From Niveispirillum sp943370215 (GTDB taxonomy: Bacteria; Pseudomonadota; Alphaproteobacteria; Azospirillales; Azospirillaceae): DNA of 64,000 nt. The stretch is taken from NCBI GenBank assembly GCA_943370215.1, contig CALRQC020000012.1, forward strand, positions 1 to 64,000. The letters are read 5' to 3'. This document shows, piece after piece, positions 14,343 to 22,700 of the stretch (positions are counted from its first letter, which is position 1; every line of letters begins with the position of its first letter). The position numbers and the translations under genes were made by a program. The notes under the pieces were generated by a model. The model was not told the DNA's origin and did no database searches. It saw only the letters and a program-made list of their open reading frames with translations.

Positions 14343-14532
14343 ACACCAATAAGAGTGTTATTATGAATCTCGTCCCGGCCGGCGCCATGGGCGCCAGATT
14401 GGCAATACCACCCAGGTTCTGCTGGGCATCGCCATCATCGGCCTTACCGCCTGGCTGGCCGAAAGCCTCGTCTTCCGCCGTATGGAACGGCATTACCGCA
14501 CCTGGCATCTGAACGAAGGAACCTATTCGTGA
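14343..14532 (+). pseudogene. 3' remnant of an ABC-transporter permease gene (NitT/TauT type)
   Basis: The frame ending at TGA 14530-14532 reads QIGNTTQVLLGIAIIGLTAW, then LAESLVFRRMERHYRTWHLNEGTYS. This is the last transmembrane helix and cytoplasmic tail of a nitrate/taurine-type permease. No homologous sequence precedes about 14392, and an in-frame TAA lies at about 14340, so the rest of the gene is missing. The stop overlaps the GTG start of the next gene (GTGA), showing that both once formed an operon. The left part was lost in the same rearrangements that brought the lasso island. Confidence 0.7.
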
Positions 14533-16874
14533 CCGACATTGCCGCCAATCCGGGTCATATCGCGCCCCTGGGTCTGTATGAACGCAATCGCGCCCGCCCC
14601 TTCCTGGGGCGCACCACCTGTTCACACGGCCGCCTGGTGGCCGGCGAATGGACAGAGGTGCAGTTGGTTTACGAAGTCGGTGGCTCCGGTCTGGCCGACG
14701 GTGCCGCCATCAAGCTGGCCATCAAATTCTATTCCGACTGGGCCCTGTTTCAGACCAGCGACCCCCGGGCCGCGAACTATGTCTCTGCCGAATATCAGGC
14801 GGGCGATCTGGTGCCGGGACAAAGCCCGGCAACGGTGCAGGCGCTGAAGGTCCGGTTTGACCAGAAGGGGCATGAGCGGCCCTTTCAAAAGTCGGTGATT
14901 ATCGATGTCATCGACGGCTATCTGAACCCCGGTGACCGCATCATTGTGCGCCTTGGTGACCGGCGTCAGGGGGGGCCTGGCACGCGGGTGCAGACCTTTG
15001 TCGAGAAATCTTTCCGGTTCCGCGTTTTCATCGACCCGTTGGGCAGCCAGAAATATGCCGCTGTACCGGGCGATTGCACCCTGGATGTGGTGCCCGGCCC
15101 GCCCCATGCCCTGCGCCTAGTCACCCCGCGCCTGATAGTGCCGGGACCGGTGCCTGTGCTGATACGGGCGGAGGATCAGTGGGGCAATACGGTCGAGCAT
15201 GAGAATGTGTCTGGCTCCCTGCGGTTGACGGCCCCCGATGGCACCGTGACGGCGCATCCCATCACCCTGTCGAAAGAGGGCTGGGCGGTGCTGCGCCGGG
15301 ATGATCTGGCCCTGACCCAAGCGGGCGAATGGCGGGTTGATGCGGATGCGCCGGGCCTGATCCCCGCCTTCGCCTTCGTCAGCATCGACGAACAGGCACC
15401 ACGCGTTCTGTATGCCGACCTGCATGTCCATTCCAATGACACGGTTGGCACCAATGATACATTCTATAACCTGTCCTATGGCCGTGACGTGGCGGGCCTG
15501 GATGTGCTGGGCTATACGGCCAATGATTTCAACGTCACGGAGACGGCCTGGAAGGAAGCGGTGGCGCTGATCGACCGCTTCAACCAGCCAGGGCGTTTCG
15601 TTTGCTATCCAGGGACGGAATGGTGCGGCAATTCGGCGGCGGGTGGCGACCATAATGTCGTGTTCCTGCGCGATGCCCCGCCGCGTTTCCCCCATGATGA
15701 ACGGGGCAATCCGGTACGATCCTTTGAATGGAATGAAAGTACGAAAGGGGCCCTTCGCCCCGGTGCCTGGCCTTTGGATGATCTTTATGCTGCCTATGCG
15801 GATGATCCAGAGGGGCATTTGCTGATCCCGCATGTGGGCGGGCGGCGCTGCAATCTGGATTGGCATCATCCAGAGCTGGAACGGCTGGTTGAAATCAGTT
15901 CCGCCTGGGGGCAGTTCCATTGGGTTTATGCCGATGCGTTGAAGCGCGGATACCGGCTGGGGGCGTCAGCCAGCAGTGATGAGCATCAGGGGCGCTGCGG
16001 CGGCGGCAACCCGGCCACGTCGGTGTTCGGTTCGCGCGGCGGGCTGACGGGGGTGCTGTCCGAGGGGGTGGACCGGGCCCAGGTGGGCCGGGCCCTGCGC
16101 GCACGGCGAACCTTTGCCACCACGGGTGAACGCAGCATTGCGCTGCTGCGGCTGGGCGATCAATGGATGGGGGAGGTGGTGACGGCCGGGGCAGGGGCCC
16201 TGGATTATCGTCTGCTGGGGGATCATGGCTGGGAAAGCCTGCAACTCTATGATGGCGACAGGCTGCTGTGGGAACGCGATCTGCACCAGGAGGCGGGGCT
16301 GTCCGACCAGCATGTGCGCCTGCGCCTGGGTGGGGCCCGCATCAAAGACCGCTATCGCGGCGCCTATTGGAACGGTGCCGTGACCGTGACGGGGGCCAGC
16401 ATCCGTCATATCCAGAGTTTCGGTTTCGATCATCCCGAACAATCCTGCTGGCGCGATGGCGCAACCAGTGTCGCGCTGCGGACTGTTACCCATGGCGATA
16501 CGGACGCGATCGAACTGACCCTGTCCAATCTGGCCGACGCCCAACTTCGTGTTGATCTGGGGATCGGTACCTATGTGAAGGTGGGGGATCCGCTGAATCC
16601 GCCCGCCAACCCCCATGCGTCAGAGGCGGTGCTGGCGGTCGCGGGTGCGGACCTGTTGGCGGCGGGGCGTGTCAGCAGCGTTCTGTCGGGAACGGAACTG
16701 GAAATATCCTTGGAACGCATCACCGCCGCCGCCCTGCCGCGGGAGGTGACGGGCCGCATCGACCTTGCCGATCTGGGGCTGGAGAGGGGACGCGAACATC
16801 CCCTGTTCCTGACGGCCCGGCAACGTGATCAGTCACGCGTCTGGACCTCTGCATTGTTCGTATCAGGTTCTTAA
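14529..16874 (+). CDS. PHP-domain (DUF3604-like) protein
   Basis: The 781-aa protein (GTG start, 4-nt overlap with the permease remnant) has an N-terminal beta-sandwich-like part (about 1-290) and a PHP metal-dependent hydrolase domain starting at DLHVHS (Asp297). Further metal-ligand-like motifs are GGDHN, PHVGG and SDEHQG, and a C-terminal beta-rich domain follows (about 550-781). There is no signal peptide. The family is uncharacterised. Coupling to a transporter of the nitrate/taurine type suggests a role in using the imported compound. A metal-dependent hydrolase is as far as the sequence goes. Confidence 0.7.
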   Translation: MTDIAANPGHIAPLGLYERNRARPFLGRTTCSHGRLVAGEWTEVQLVYEVGGSGLADGAAIKLAIKFYSDWALFQTSDPRAANYVSAEYQAGDLVPGQSPATVQALKVRFDQKGHERPFQKSVIIDVIDGYLNPGDRIIVRLGDRRQGGPGTRVQTFVEKSFRFRVFIDPLGSQKYAAVPGDCTLDVVPGPPHALRLVTPRLIVPGPVPVLIRAEDQWGNTVEHENVSGSLRLTAPDGTVTAHPITLSKEGWAVLRRDDLALTQAGEWRVDADAPGLIPAFAFVSIDEQAPRVLYADLHVHSNDTVGTNDTFYNLSYGRDVAGLDVLGYTANDFNVTETAWKEAVALIDRFNQPGRFVCYPGTEWCGNSAAGGDHNVVFLRDAPPRFPHDERGNPVRSFEWNESTKGALRPGAWPLDDLYAAYADDPEGHLLIPHVGGRRCNLDWHHPELERLVEISSAWGQFHWVYADALKRGYRLGASASSDEHQGRCGGGNPATSVFGSRGGLTGVLSEGVDRAQVGRALRARRTFATTGERSIALLRLGDQWMGEVVTAGAGALDYRLLGDHGWESLQLYDGDRLLWERDLHQEAGLSDQHVRLRLGGARIKDRYRGAYWNGAVTVTGASIRHIQSFGFDHPEQSCWRDGATSVALRTVTHGDTDAIELTLSNLADAQLRVDLGIGTYVKVGDPLNPPANPHASEAVLAVAGADLLAAGRVSSVLSGTELEISLERITAAALPREVTGRIDLADLGLERGREHPLFLTARQRDQSRVWTSALFVSGS

Positions 16875-16984
16875 CGTCAAAGGGGCGTTTTGGCGGGGGT
16901 GTTCGCCATGGTGCGCCTGGCGGCTTCCTATGTTTCAATTTTGATGCTGAAGGGGACGACGAAGAGGCGTATCGACCCCTTCTC

Positions 16985-17006
16985 CACTTTTCCAGGGCAA
17001 GTCCAG
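16985..17006. mobile_element. Solo end of the IS3-type element found at 203-894
   Basis: CCACTTTTCCAGGGCAAGTCCA is identical to the complement of 203-224, that is, the outermost 22 bases of the left end of the IS. No transposase or opposite end is nearby. It shows that another copy once sat here. With the copy at 203-894 it brackets the lasso island and the PHP gene. Confidence 0.65.
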
Positions 17007-17013
17007 CGGCCCG

Positions 17014-17757
17014 TCAGATCAGTGCTTTCCGTCCGAGTTGCAGCAGTTCCGCTGTCGTCAAATGCGAAAGGTCTGCGACCAGCGTGGTGGCAATCCGCGC
17101 ATAGGCGTCCTTATTGTGCGCCTGAAGGTAATTGCTCAGATGGTGTGCCTCGTTGCTCTGGCCCTTGCCGTGGCCGATCAGCACGATACGCCCATTGTGA
17201 CCGATGGCGTCGGCAACGCGCGAGAAGAATTCCGTATCGCTGGGAAAGGTCTCCTCGCGGTCGCTGTCTGATCCGATACGCTTGATATGATGAACGAAAT
17301 GGTGAAGCTCCTCCCCCTGGTCCAAATTTAGCGACAGATCATCCTCAGACCCGGCAAGGGTCAGCACCTTGGCACCGGTATGATCAATGACAATGATCGT
17401 GGCAGGGGAGGGATGGGCCGAATTAAGGGGCGGCGCATCGGGTGCCCAGCCCGTTCGGGTCAGCAGATGCCGCAACTTGATGAGATTGTCGGTCGTCACG
17501 TCCTTGTCATGTTGCCGATCAATCCGAATATGCTCTCCACCAGCATGAAGTGAGTATTCGCCACTGCGCCGATGATCGATGTCACCGATCCCGGTCAACA
17601 AGGCGACAACGTCCCTCCAGGCCAGATTATGCGCGACCGGATGCCGGAAAATGGCATCAAGGGTTCGTCGGTTCTGCCCCGTGGTGGAGGCATAGGCATT
17701 GGCCAATGGCGGGGATGCGGGGGCGGGGGAGTGTTGGGACATCATATCGACTTTCAA
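17014..17757 (-). CDS. HicA-like / bacterial eRF1-like (baeRF-type) two-part protein
   Basis: This 247-aa soluble protein has two parts. Residues about 25-85 (DAIFRHPVAHNLAWRDVVAL, later SGEYSLHAGGEHIRI) resemble the small HicA-type dsRNA-binding fold. Residues about 115-245 (VIDHTGAKVL, GRIVLIGHGKGQSNEAHHLS) resemble the bacterial eRF1-like or host-attachment family. The GHGKG motif sits where release-factor-like proteins have their active loop. The function is unknown. No antitoxin gene lies beside it, so it is not an ordinary HicAB module. The assignment is from memory of motifs. Confidence 0.55.
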   Translation of the reverse strand: MKVDMMSQHSPAPASPPLANAYASTTGQNRRTLDAIFRHPVAHNLAWRDVVALLTGIGDIDHRRSGEYSLHAGGEHIRIDRQHDKDVTTDNLIKLRHLLTRTGWAPDAPPLNSAHPSPATIIVIDHTGAKVLTLAGSEDDLSLNLDQGEELHHFVHHIKRIGSDSDREETFPSDTEFFSRVADAIGHNGRIVLIGHGKGQSNEAHHLSNYLQAHNKDAYARIATTLVADLSHLTTAELLQLGRKALI

Positions 17758-17856
17758 AAGCGAGCGGGCCGTTAAGGCTATGTCGTCATAGCAACGCCCG
17801 GCAGGGGCGGAATCTACGCATGTCGATCAGTCCAGTTCCCCCCTCACACAGGACCG

Positions 17857-18558
17857 TCAAACCGCATGACCGACGATATCGCCGATAATGGCCGTGATCC
17901 CCATCGCCACCGCGCCCCAGAACACCACGCGGATGCCCGCGCGCCAGGGGCTGGCACCGCCCGCACGCGCGGCCAAAATGCCCAGCATCAGCAGGGTAAA
18001 TAAGGAAGCACCCCAGAGGACAGGAACCAGGACAGCATGAGGGGTAACCGCCACCACGATGATCGGTGCGGTGGCACCGGCGATGAACGCGGCGGCGGAC
18101 GCCAGCGCCGCCTGGATCGGACGCGCCCGGCCTGTTGAGGAGAGACCAAGCTCATCGCGGGCATGGGCCTCCAGCGCGTCCTTGGCCATCAACTGTTCCG
18201 CGACCTTGGCTGCCATGTCACCGTCAAGTCCCCGGGACCGGTAGATGGCCGCAAGTTCCTCACGTTCGGCAACCGGATCGTCGTGCAGTTCCCCCGCCTC
18301 CCGCTTCAAGTCAGCTTTTTCGGAGTCCGCCTGGGAACTGACGGAAACATATTCCCCTGCCGCCATTGACATGGCCCCGGCGACCAGGGCGGCGACAGCG
18401 GCGATCAGCACGGCCTGATGGTCCGCCGCTGCCGCCGCCACGCCCATGACAAGGCTGGCGGTGGAGATCAGCCCGTCATTGGCACCCAGCACCGCTGCCC
18501 GCAGCCATCCTGTGCCGTCGCCATTATGGTTTTCCCGATGCAGCCGCAGCCTGCTCAT
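17857..18558 (-). CDS. VIT1/CCC1-family iron/manganese transporter
   Basis: The 233-aa membrane protein starts with the family hallmark WLRAAVLGANDGLISTASLV and has five hydrophobic helices: two near the N-terminus and three at residues about 145-230. A charged cytoplasmic segment (70-135) holds Glu-rich metal-binding positions (EREELAAIYRSRGLDGD). Members move Fe2+ or Mn2+ out of the cytoplasm. Its start overlaps the stop of the molybdoenzyme large-subunit gene by four bases, so it is cotranscribed with it. Confidence 0.88.
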   Translation of the reverse strand: MSRLRLHRENHNGDGTGWLRAAVLGANDGLISTASLVMGVAAAAADHQAVLIAAVAALVAGAMSMAAGEYVSVSSQADSEKADLKREAGELHDDPVAEREELAAIYRSRGLDGDMAAKVAEQLMAKDALEAHARDELGLSSTGRARPIQAALASAAAFIAGATAPIIVVAVTPHAVLVPVLWGASLFTLLMLGILAARAGGASPWRAGIRVVFWGAVAMGITAIIGDIVGHAV

Positions 18559-20846
18559 CGCGGGGAGGCCGATGCCAGGGCGGCCAGGACGGCTGCCGGC
18601 CGGATCGGCAGATGGCGGACCCGCGCCCCGACGGCGGCGAAAATGGCATTGGCGATGGCGGGGCCGACGACGGTGGTGGCAGGTTCGCCAAGGCCTGTCG
18701 GTACCTCTTCACTGGGGATGAAGGCGATGTCCAGGTCAGGAACATCGCCCATGCGCAGCGGCGTATAGCTGTTGAGATTGGTGTCGCGGATCTGGCCGTT
18801 GCTGAATTCGCTCCCTTCATGAAGGGCGAGGCTCAATCCCCACAAAGCGGCGCCTTCCATCTGGGCCAGGGCCCCATCGGGGTGGACGATGGTGCCGGCA
18901 TCGGCGACCAGCGTCAGCCGCTCCACCATCACGTTGCCTGTGGTTCGATTGACCTGAACCCGCGCCGCGCAGGCGACCCAGGTTGGCATGTCGCGTTCCT
19001 GACCAAAGGTGGTGGCGATGCCAAGGCCCGACCCAGCCGGCAAGGCAGTCCCCCACCCGGCGCGTTGGGCCACCGCCGCCAGGACGGCCGCCTGCCGCTT
19101 TGCACCGCCAACTGAATTGGGGGATGATCCGGCGTTCCGGCCGGTCCCGTCCAGCATCCGAAGACGGAAAGCCACGGGATCGATACCCACGGCAAAGGCC
19201 GCCTCATCCATGAAGCTCTCAACCGCCCAGTTGGTCCATCCGGGCCCTACGGATCGCAGCCAGCCCGGTCGGAAAGACCGGTTGGCCAGATCGTTCGACA
19301 AAGCCCTGACCCGCTGCGCCCCGACATTGTACCAATGATCCGCGCCGGAAATGGCGAAGGGATCAAAGGCAATGCCGTTGCTGGCCTTGGGCATGAAACC
19401 TGGCACCATGACTTCCGTTGGCCAGCCGGCCGCTGCATGATGGTCCATCGCTGTCACCAGACCGCCTCCATCGAACGCCATGCGCAGGGTCTGGACCGAT
19501 GGCGACCGGAATGAATCAAAGCGCATATCGTCGGCACGGGTCAAGAGCATCTTTACCGGTCGACCAATGGCCTGGGCTGCAAGGGCCGCCGGCACGGCAT
19601 AATCTCCATTCAGCCGCCGCCCGAACCCGCCACCCAGCAGATAGGTGCGCAGGATGATTGTCGCCTCCGGTCGCCCCAGGGCCTTGGCCAGGGTCGGCAG
19701 GATCAAGGATTGCCATTGGTTGCCGGTGTGGATTTCGAACAACCCATCCTTCTCGAAAGCCAGCGCATTGACCGGTTCCATCTGGAAATGCATGGCACTG
19801 CTGGTGGTATAGGTGTGCGCAAGCGTCGTGCTGGCGGCCTGGAACGCGGCCTCCAGGCCTGGATCATCGACGACCAGCGCACCCCCTTTGGGATCGGCAA
19901 TCAGATGGGCCGCATGGTCCTGGATATCCTTCTCCGACACGTGGGCCGATGGACCGACGGACCACACGACCTTGACCAGATTGGTCGCGCGCTCGGCAGC
20001 GGTGACGCTGTCGGCATAGACCATGACCCAGCCGGGAACGGTGCCGGAGGGATCTTCCAGCGCCAGGCTGCGGATATAGCCGGGCACCGCCTTGGCCGCC
20101 TTATCGTCGATGGAGACGACCTTGCTGTCATTGCGTGTCGGCGGCAGCTTGGGGCGGGCATGGACCATGCCGGGGACCGTGGCGTCGATGCCATAAACGG
20201 CGCTGCCATCGGTCTTTGCCGGGATATCCAGGGCCGCCACATCCTGGCCGATCAGCCGGCGGTTCGCCGCTGGCTTGATGGGCATGGCTTGAAGCTGTTC
20301 CGCCGAAAAGGCTCGGCGCAGGTCGCCACGGGTGACAATTTCGCCATAGGTCACCTGACGCGTACCGGCATGGATGGCGCCCGACCGTGCCACGCAGGCT
20401 GCCGGATCGACATTCAGAAGTCTGGCGCCTTCCTCCACCAGGGTCAGCCGCCCCGCCGCCCCGGCCTTGCTCATCACCGGGAAACTTTGCCAGACCGACC
20501 AACTGCCGCCGGTGACCATCAGCCCCCATTTTGGATCGGTATCGACATGGTGGATCGTTACGTGATCCCACTCAACCTCCAACTCCTCGGCGATGATCCG
20601 TGCCAGGGCGGTGCCGACATGCTGGCCCATTTCCGCCCGGACGATATTGATGGCAACCCGGCCCTGACGATCAATGGCGTACCAGATGGTCGGCTCGAAC
20701 AGGGCTTGGGGGTCGGAAAGGGGTGGTGTCGCGCCGACCGCCAGACGCGCGGGGACAAACCCCAGCATGATCCCGGCGCCGGATGCGGCAATCAGGAATC
20801 CCCGCCGGGAAGGGCCCGCGCCGCGTTCCGGCCCAAATGTGCTCAT
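18555..20846 (-). CDS. Molybdopterin-binding aldehyde/isoquinoline oxidoreductase, large subunit
   Basis: From ATG 20846 (4-nt ATGA overlap with the small-subunit stop) the protein is 763 aa. It has a Tat-type signal (GPSRRGFLIAASGAGIMLGF, RR at 14-15) and two molybdopterin-binding domains of the xanthine-dehydrogenase family (GGGFGRRLNGDY near 380, later GEPATTVVGPAIANAIFAAV). The Tat signal and the cytochrome c gene in the same operon indicate a periplasmic hydroxylase of the IorB type, which oxidises aldehydes or N-heterocycles and passes electrons to cytochrome c. The substrate is not evident. Confidence 0.88.
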   Translation of the reverse strand: MSTFGPERGAGPSRRGFLIAASGAGIMLGFVPARLAVGATPPLSDPQALFEPTIWYAIDRQGRVAINIVRAEMGQHVGTALARIIAEELEVEWDHVTIHHVDTDPKWGLMVTGGSWSVWQSFPVMSKAGAAGRLTLVEEGARLLNVDPAACVARSGAIHAGTRQVTYGEIVTRGDLRRAFSAEQLQAMPIKPAANRRLIGQDVAALDIPAKTDGSAVYGIDATVPGMVHARPKLPPTRNDSKVVSIDDKAAKAVPGYIRSLALEDPSGTVPGWVMVYADSVTAAERATNLVKVVWSVGPSAHVSEKDIQDHAAHLIADPKGGALVVDDPGLEAAFQAASTTLAHTYTTSSAMHFQMEPVNALAFEKDGLFEIHTGNQWQSLILPTLAKALGRPEATIILRTYLLGGGFGRRLNGDYAVPAALAAQAIGRPVKMLLTRADDMRFDSFRSPSVQTLRMAFDGGGLVTAMDHHAAAGWPTEVMVPGFMPKASNGIAFDPFAISGADHWYNVGAQRVRALSNDLANRSFRPGWLRSVGPGWTNWAVESFMDEAAFAVGIDPVAFRLRMLDGTGRNAGSSPNSVGGAKRQAAVLAAVAQRAGWGTALPAGSGLGIATTFGQERDMPTWVACAARVQVNRTTGNVMVERLTLVADAGTIVHPDGALAQMEGAALWGLSLALHEGSEFSNGQIRDTNLNSYTPLRMGDVPDLDIAFIPSEEVPTGLGEPATTVVGPAIANAIFAAVGARVRHLPIRPAAVLAALASASPR

Positions 20847-21340
20847 CGGCGGTCGCCCCGGCGGAGCATTTCGGCCGCCTGCAGGATCGCCGCGCGGATG
20901 CGGATATAGGCCATGCAGCGGCACAGGTTGCCATTCATCACGGCCGTGATGTCGTCTGGTGTGGGATCGGGGAAATCCTGGAGCAGGGTGGCGGCCTGCA
21001 TGATCTGCCCCGACTGGCAATAGCCACATTGCGGAACCTGACGTTCGATCCAGGCCGTCTGCAAGGGGTGCTTTCCGTCAGGATCAAGCCCCTCGATGGT
21101 GACCACAGCCGCGTTGGACACCGATCCGACGGGGACGATGCAGGAACGCACAGCCCGGCCCTGGACATGCACGGTGCAGGCACCGCACAGGCCGATGCCG
21201 CAGCCGAACTTGGTGCCCTTCAAGCCGATCTCATCGCGGATCGCCCAGAGCAGGGGGGTGTCCGGCGGCCCGCTCACAGTGACTGTGCGGCCATTCAGTT
21301 GGAAGGACACCATGTTGGCGGCTCCTGCTGTCGGGGTCAT
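20843..21340 (-). CDS. 2Fe-2S small subunit of the molybdenum hydroxylase
   Basis: The 165-aa protein (ATG 21313, MVSFQLNGR, is an alternative start) has a plant-type ferredoxin N-domain with CGIGLCGAC (about 47-55) and a C-terminal helical domain with CGYCQSG and NGNLCRC holding the second 2Fe-2S cluster. This is the IorA type. It overlaps the large-subunit start and also the stop of the cytochrome gene (ATGA at 21337-21340), so all three are translationally coupled. Confidence 0.92.
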   Translation of the reverse strand: MTPTAGAANMVSFQLNGRTVTVSGPPDTPLLWAIRDEIGLKGTKFGCGIGLCGACTVHVQGRAVRSCIVPVGSVSNAAVVTIEGLDPDGKHPLQTAWIERQVPQCGYCQSGQIMQAATLLQDFPDPTPDDITAVMNGNLCRCMAYIRIRAAILQAAEMLRRGDRR

Positions 21341-22638
21341 GGGGCATCTCCCCGTGCCTTGCGGATGGCCGCCACCTGCGGTTCAACATCGGCCCAGGGC
21401 GGAAGACCGGTTTGGGTGCGACGCAGATAGACGATCAGCCGTGCGATATCTGCGTCGCTGAGCGCAGCGGCGAAGCCGGGCATCATCAGGCTGGGGTCGC
21501 CTTCGGCCACGCCGACGCCATGCAGGACAACCTGGATGAGGTTGGTGGGCTGGTCGAGGCGGAGAGCTGAATTCAACGCCAGGTCAGGGCGCTGCGCGCT
21601 TGGATCTGCACTGCTGCTGTAATGGCAGGCGGCGCAGGCGGCGACATAGAGCCGGGCATCGACATCGTTGGTCTGACCGATGCCCGGCATGGAAGCGACC
21701 AAGGCACGGCTGCGGATGGCTGTTTTGCCGCCACCGGGCGCCGTTCTCCGGCCCAGATCGGCATAATAGACGGCGATGGAATGGATATCCTCGTCCGGCA
21801 GGGCGGACAGTCCCCCATGGACGACGGATGACATCGGCCCCACCGCCGATCCGTGCAGAACGGTGACCCCGCCACGCAGATAGGTGAAAAGCTCCGGCTC
21901 GCTCCAAATCAGGGGCGAGGGATTGGCATCGGTCAGGGCGGGTGCGATCCAGCCATCGATGACAGCGCCCCCATAAGCCTGCCGGGGGTCTTCGGCCCCA
22001 AGCGCATTACGCGGGCTATGGCAGGCTGAACAATGGGCCAGACCTTCCCCAAGATAGGCGCCGCGATTCCAGTCCGGCGACTTTGTGGTATCGGCCGCAT
22101 ATCGACCGGGTCTGAAGTACAACAGTTTCCAGCCAGCCTGCAGGGCACGGATATTCATCGGAAACGGAAGGTCATTCTTCCTGTCCGGTGCGATGACCGG
22201 CGTCAGTGTCATCAGGAAGGCATAGAGCGCTTCCAGATCGCCGTCCGAGACCTTGGTGAAATGATCATAGGGAAATGCGGGGAACAGATGGCTGCCGTCG
22301 CGGGCCAAACCTTCATGCATGGCCCGCGTGAAGGCGGCTAGCGACCAGTGACCGATGCCGGTTGCCGCATCCGGCGTGATGTTGGTGGAATAGATCGTCC
22401 CGAATGATGATGCGAAACCGACGCCGCCAGCATAGGGATGGACGGGATCAGATGTATGGCAGACAGCGCAGTTGCCGGCACCAGCCAGCATCTGCCCGCG
22501 CACGACGGCAGCGGGGGAGAAGCTGTCGGCTGTTGGTGGGGGGACCGGCTCGATGCCCGGCCGCCATACCAGCGCCACGCAACCCCCGAGGATCAGGAGC
22601 CCCACCATTGACAGGCCGGACAGCAGGCGTTTGTCCAA
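21337..22638 (-). CDS. Triheme membrane-anchored cytochrome c, electron acceptor of the hydroxylase
   Basis: Three heme-c motifs are visible (CAVCH, CSACH and CAACH), as in the cytochrome subunits of periplasmic alcohol/aldehyde dehydrogenases and IorBA-type enzymes. An N-terminal hydrophobic stretch MVGLLILGGCVALVW gives a membrane or lipid anchor. The frame is open up to 22764, but that would overlap the preceding CHAD fusion gene. I prefer TTG 22638 (MDKRLLSG...), and ATG 22608 is also possible. The order cytochrome, Fe-S subunit, Mo subunit, VIT1 transporter forms one overlapping operon. Confidence 0.85.
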   Translation of the reverse strand: MDKRLLSGLSMVGLLILGGCVALVWRPGIEPVPPPTADSFSPAAVVRGQMLAGAGNCAVCHTSDPVHPYAGGVGFASSFGTIYSTNITPDAATGIGHWSLAAFTRAMHEGLARDGSHLFPAFPYDHFTKVSDGDLEALYAFLMTLTPVIAPDRKNDLPFPMNIRALQAGWKLLYFRPGRYAADTTKSPDWNRGAYLGEGLAHCSACHSPRNALGAEDPRQAYGGAVIDGWIAPALTDANPSPLIWSEPELFTYLRGGVTVLHGSAVGPMSSVVHGGLSALPDEDIHSIAVYYADLGRRTAPGGGKTAIRSRALVASMPGIGQTNDVDARLYVAACAACHYSSSADPSAQRPDLALNSALRLDQPTNLIQVVLHGVGVAEGDPSLMMPGFAAALSDADIARLIVYLRRTQTGLPPWADVEPQVAAIRKARGDAP

Positions 22639-22700
22639 GATTTTCGTCTTTCGACATCGGATGGGAAAATGTGTTGCGTGCCGTCCCGCGGAAACGGAAA

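Noticed and set aside
17014..17757. HicAB toxin-antitoxin module
   Set aside because: The HicA-like stretch is part of a 247-aa protein and no HicB-like gene lies beside it.
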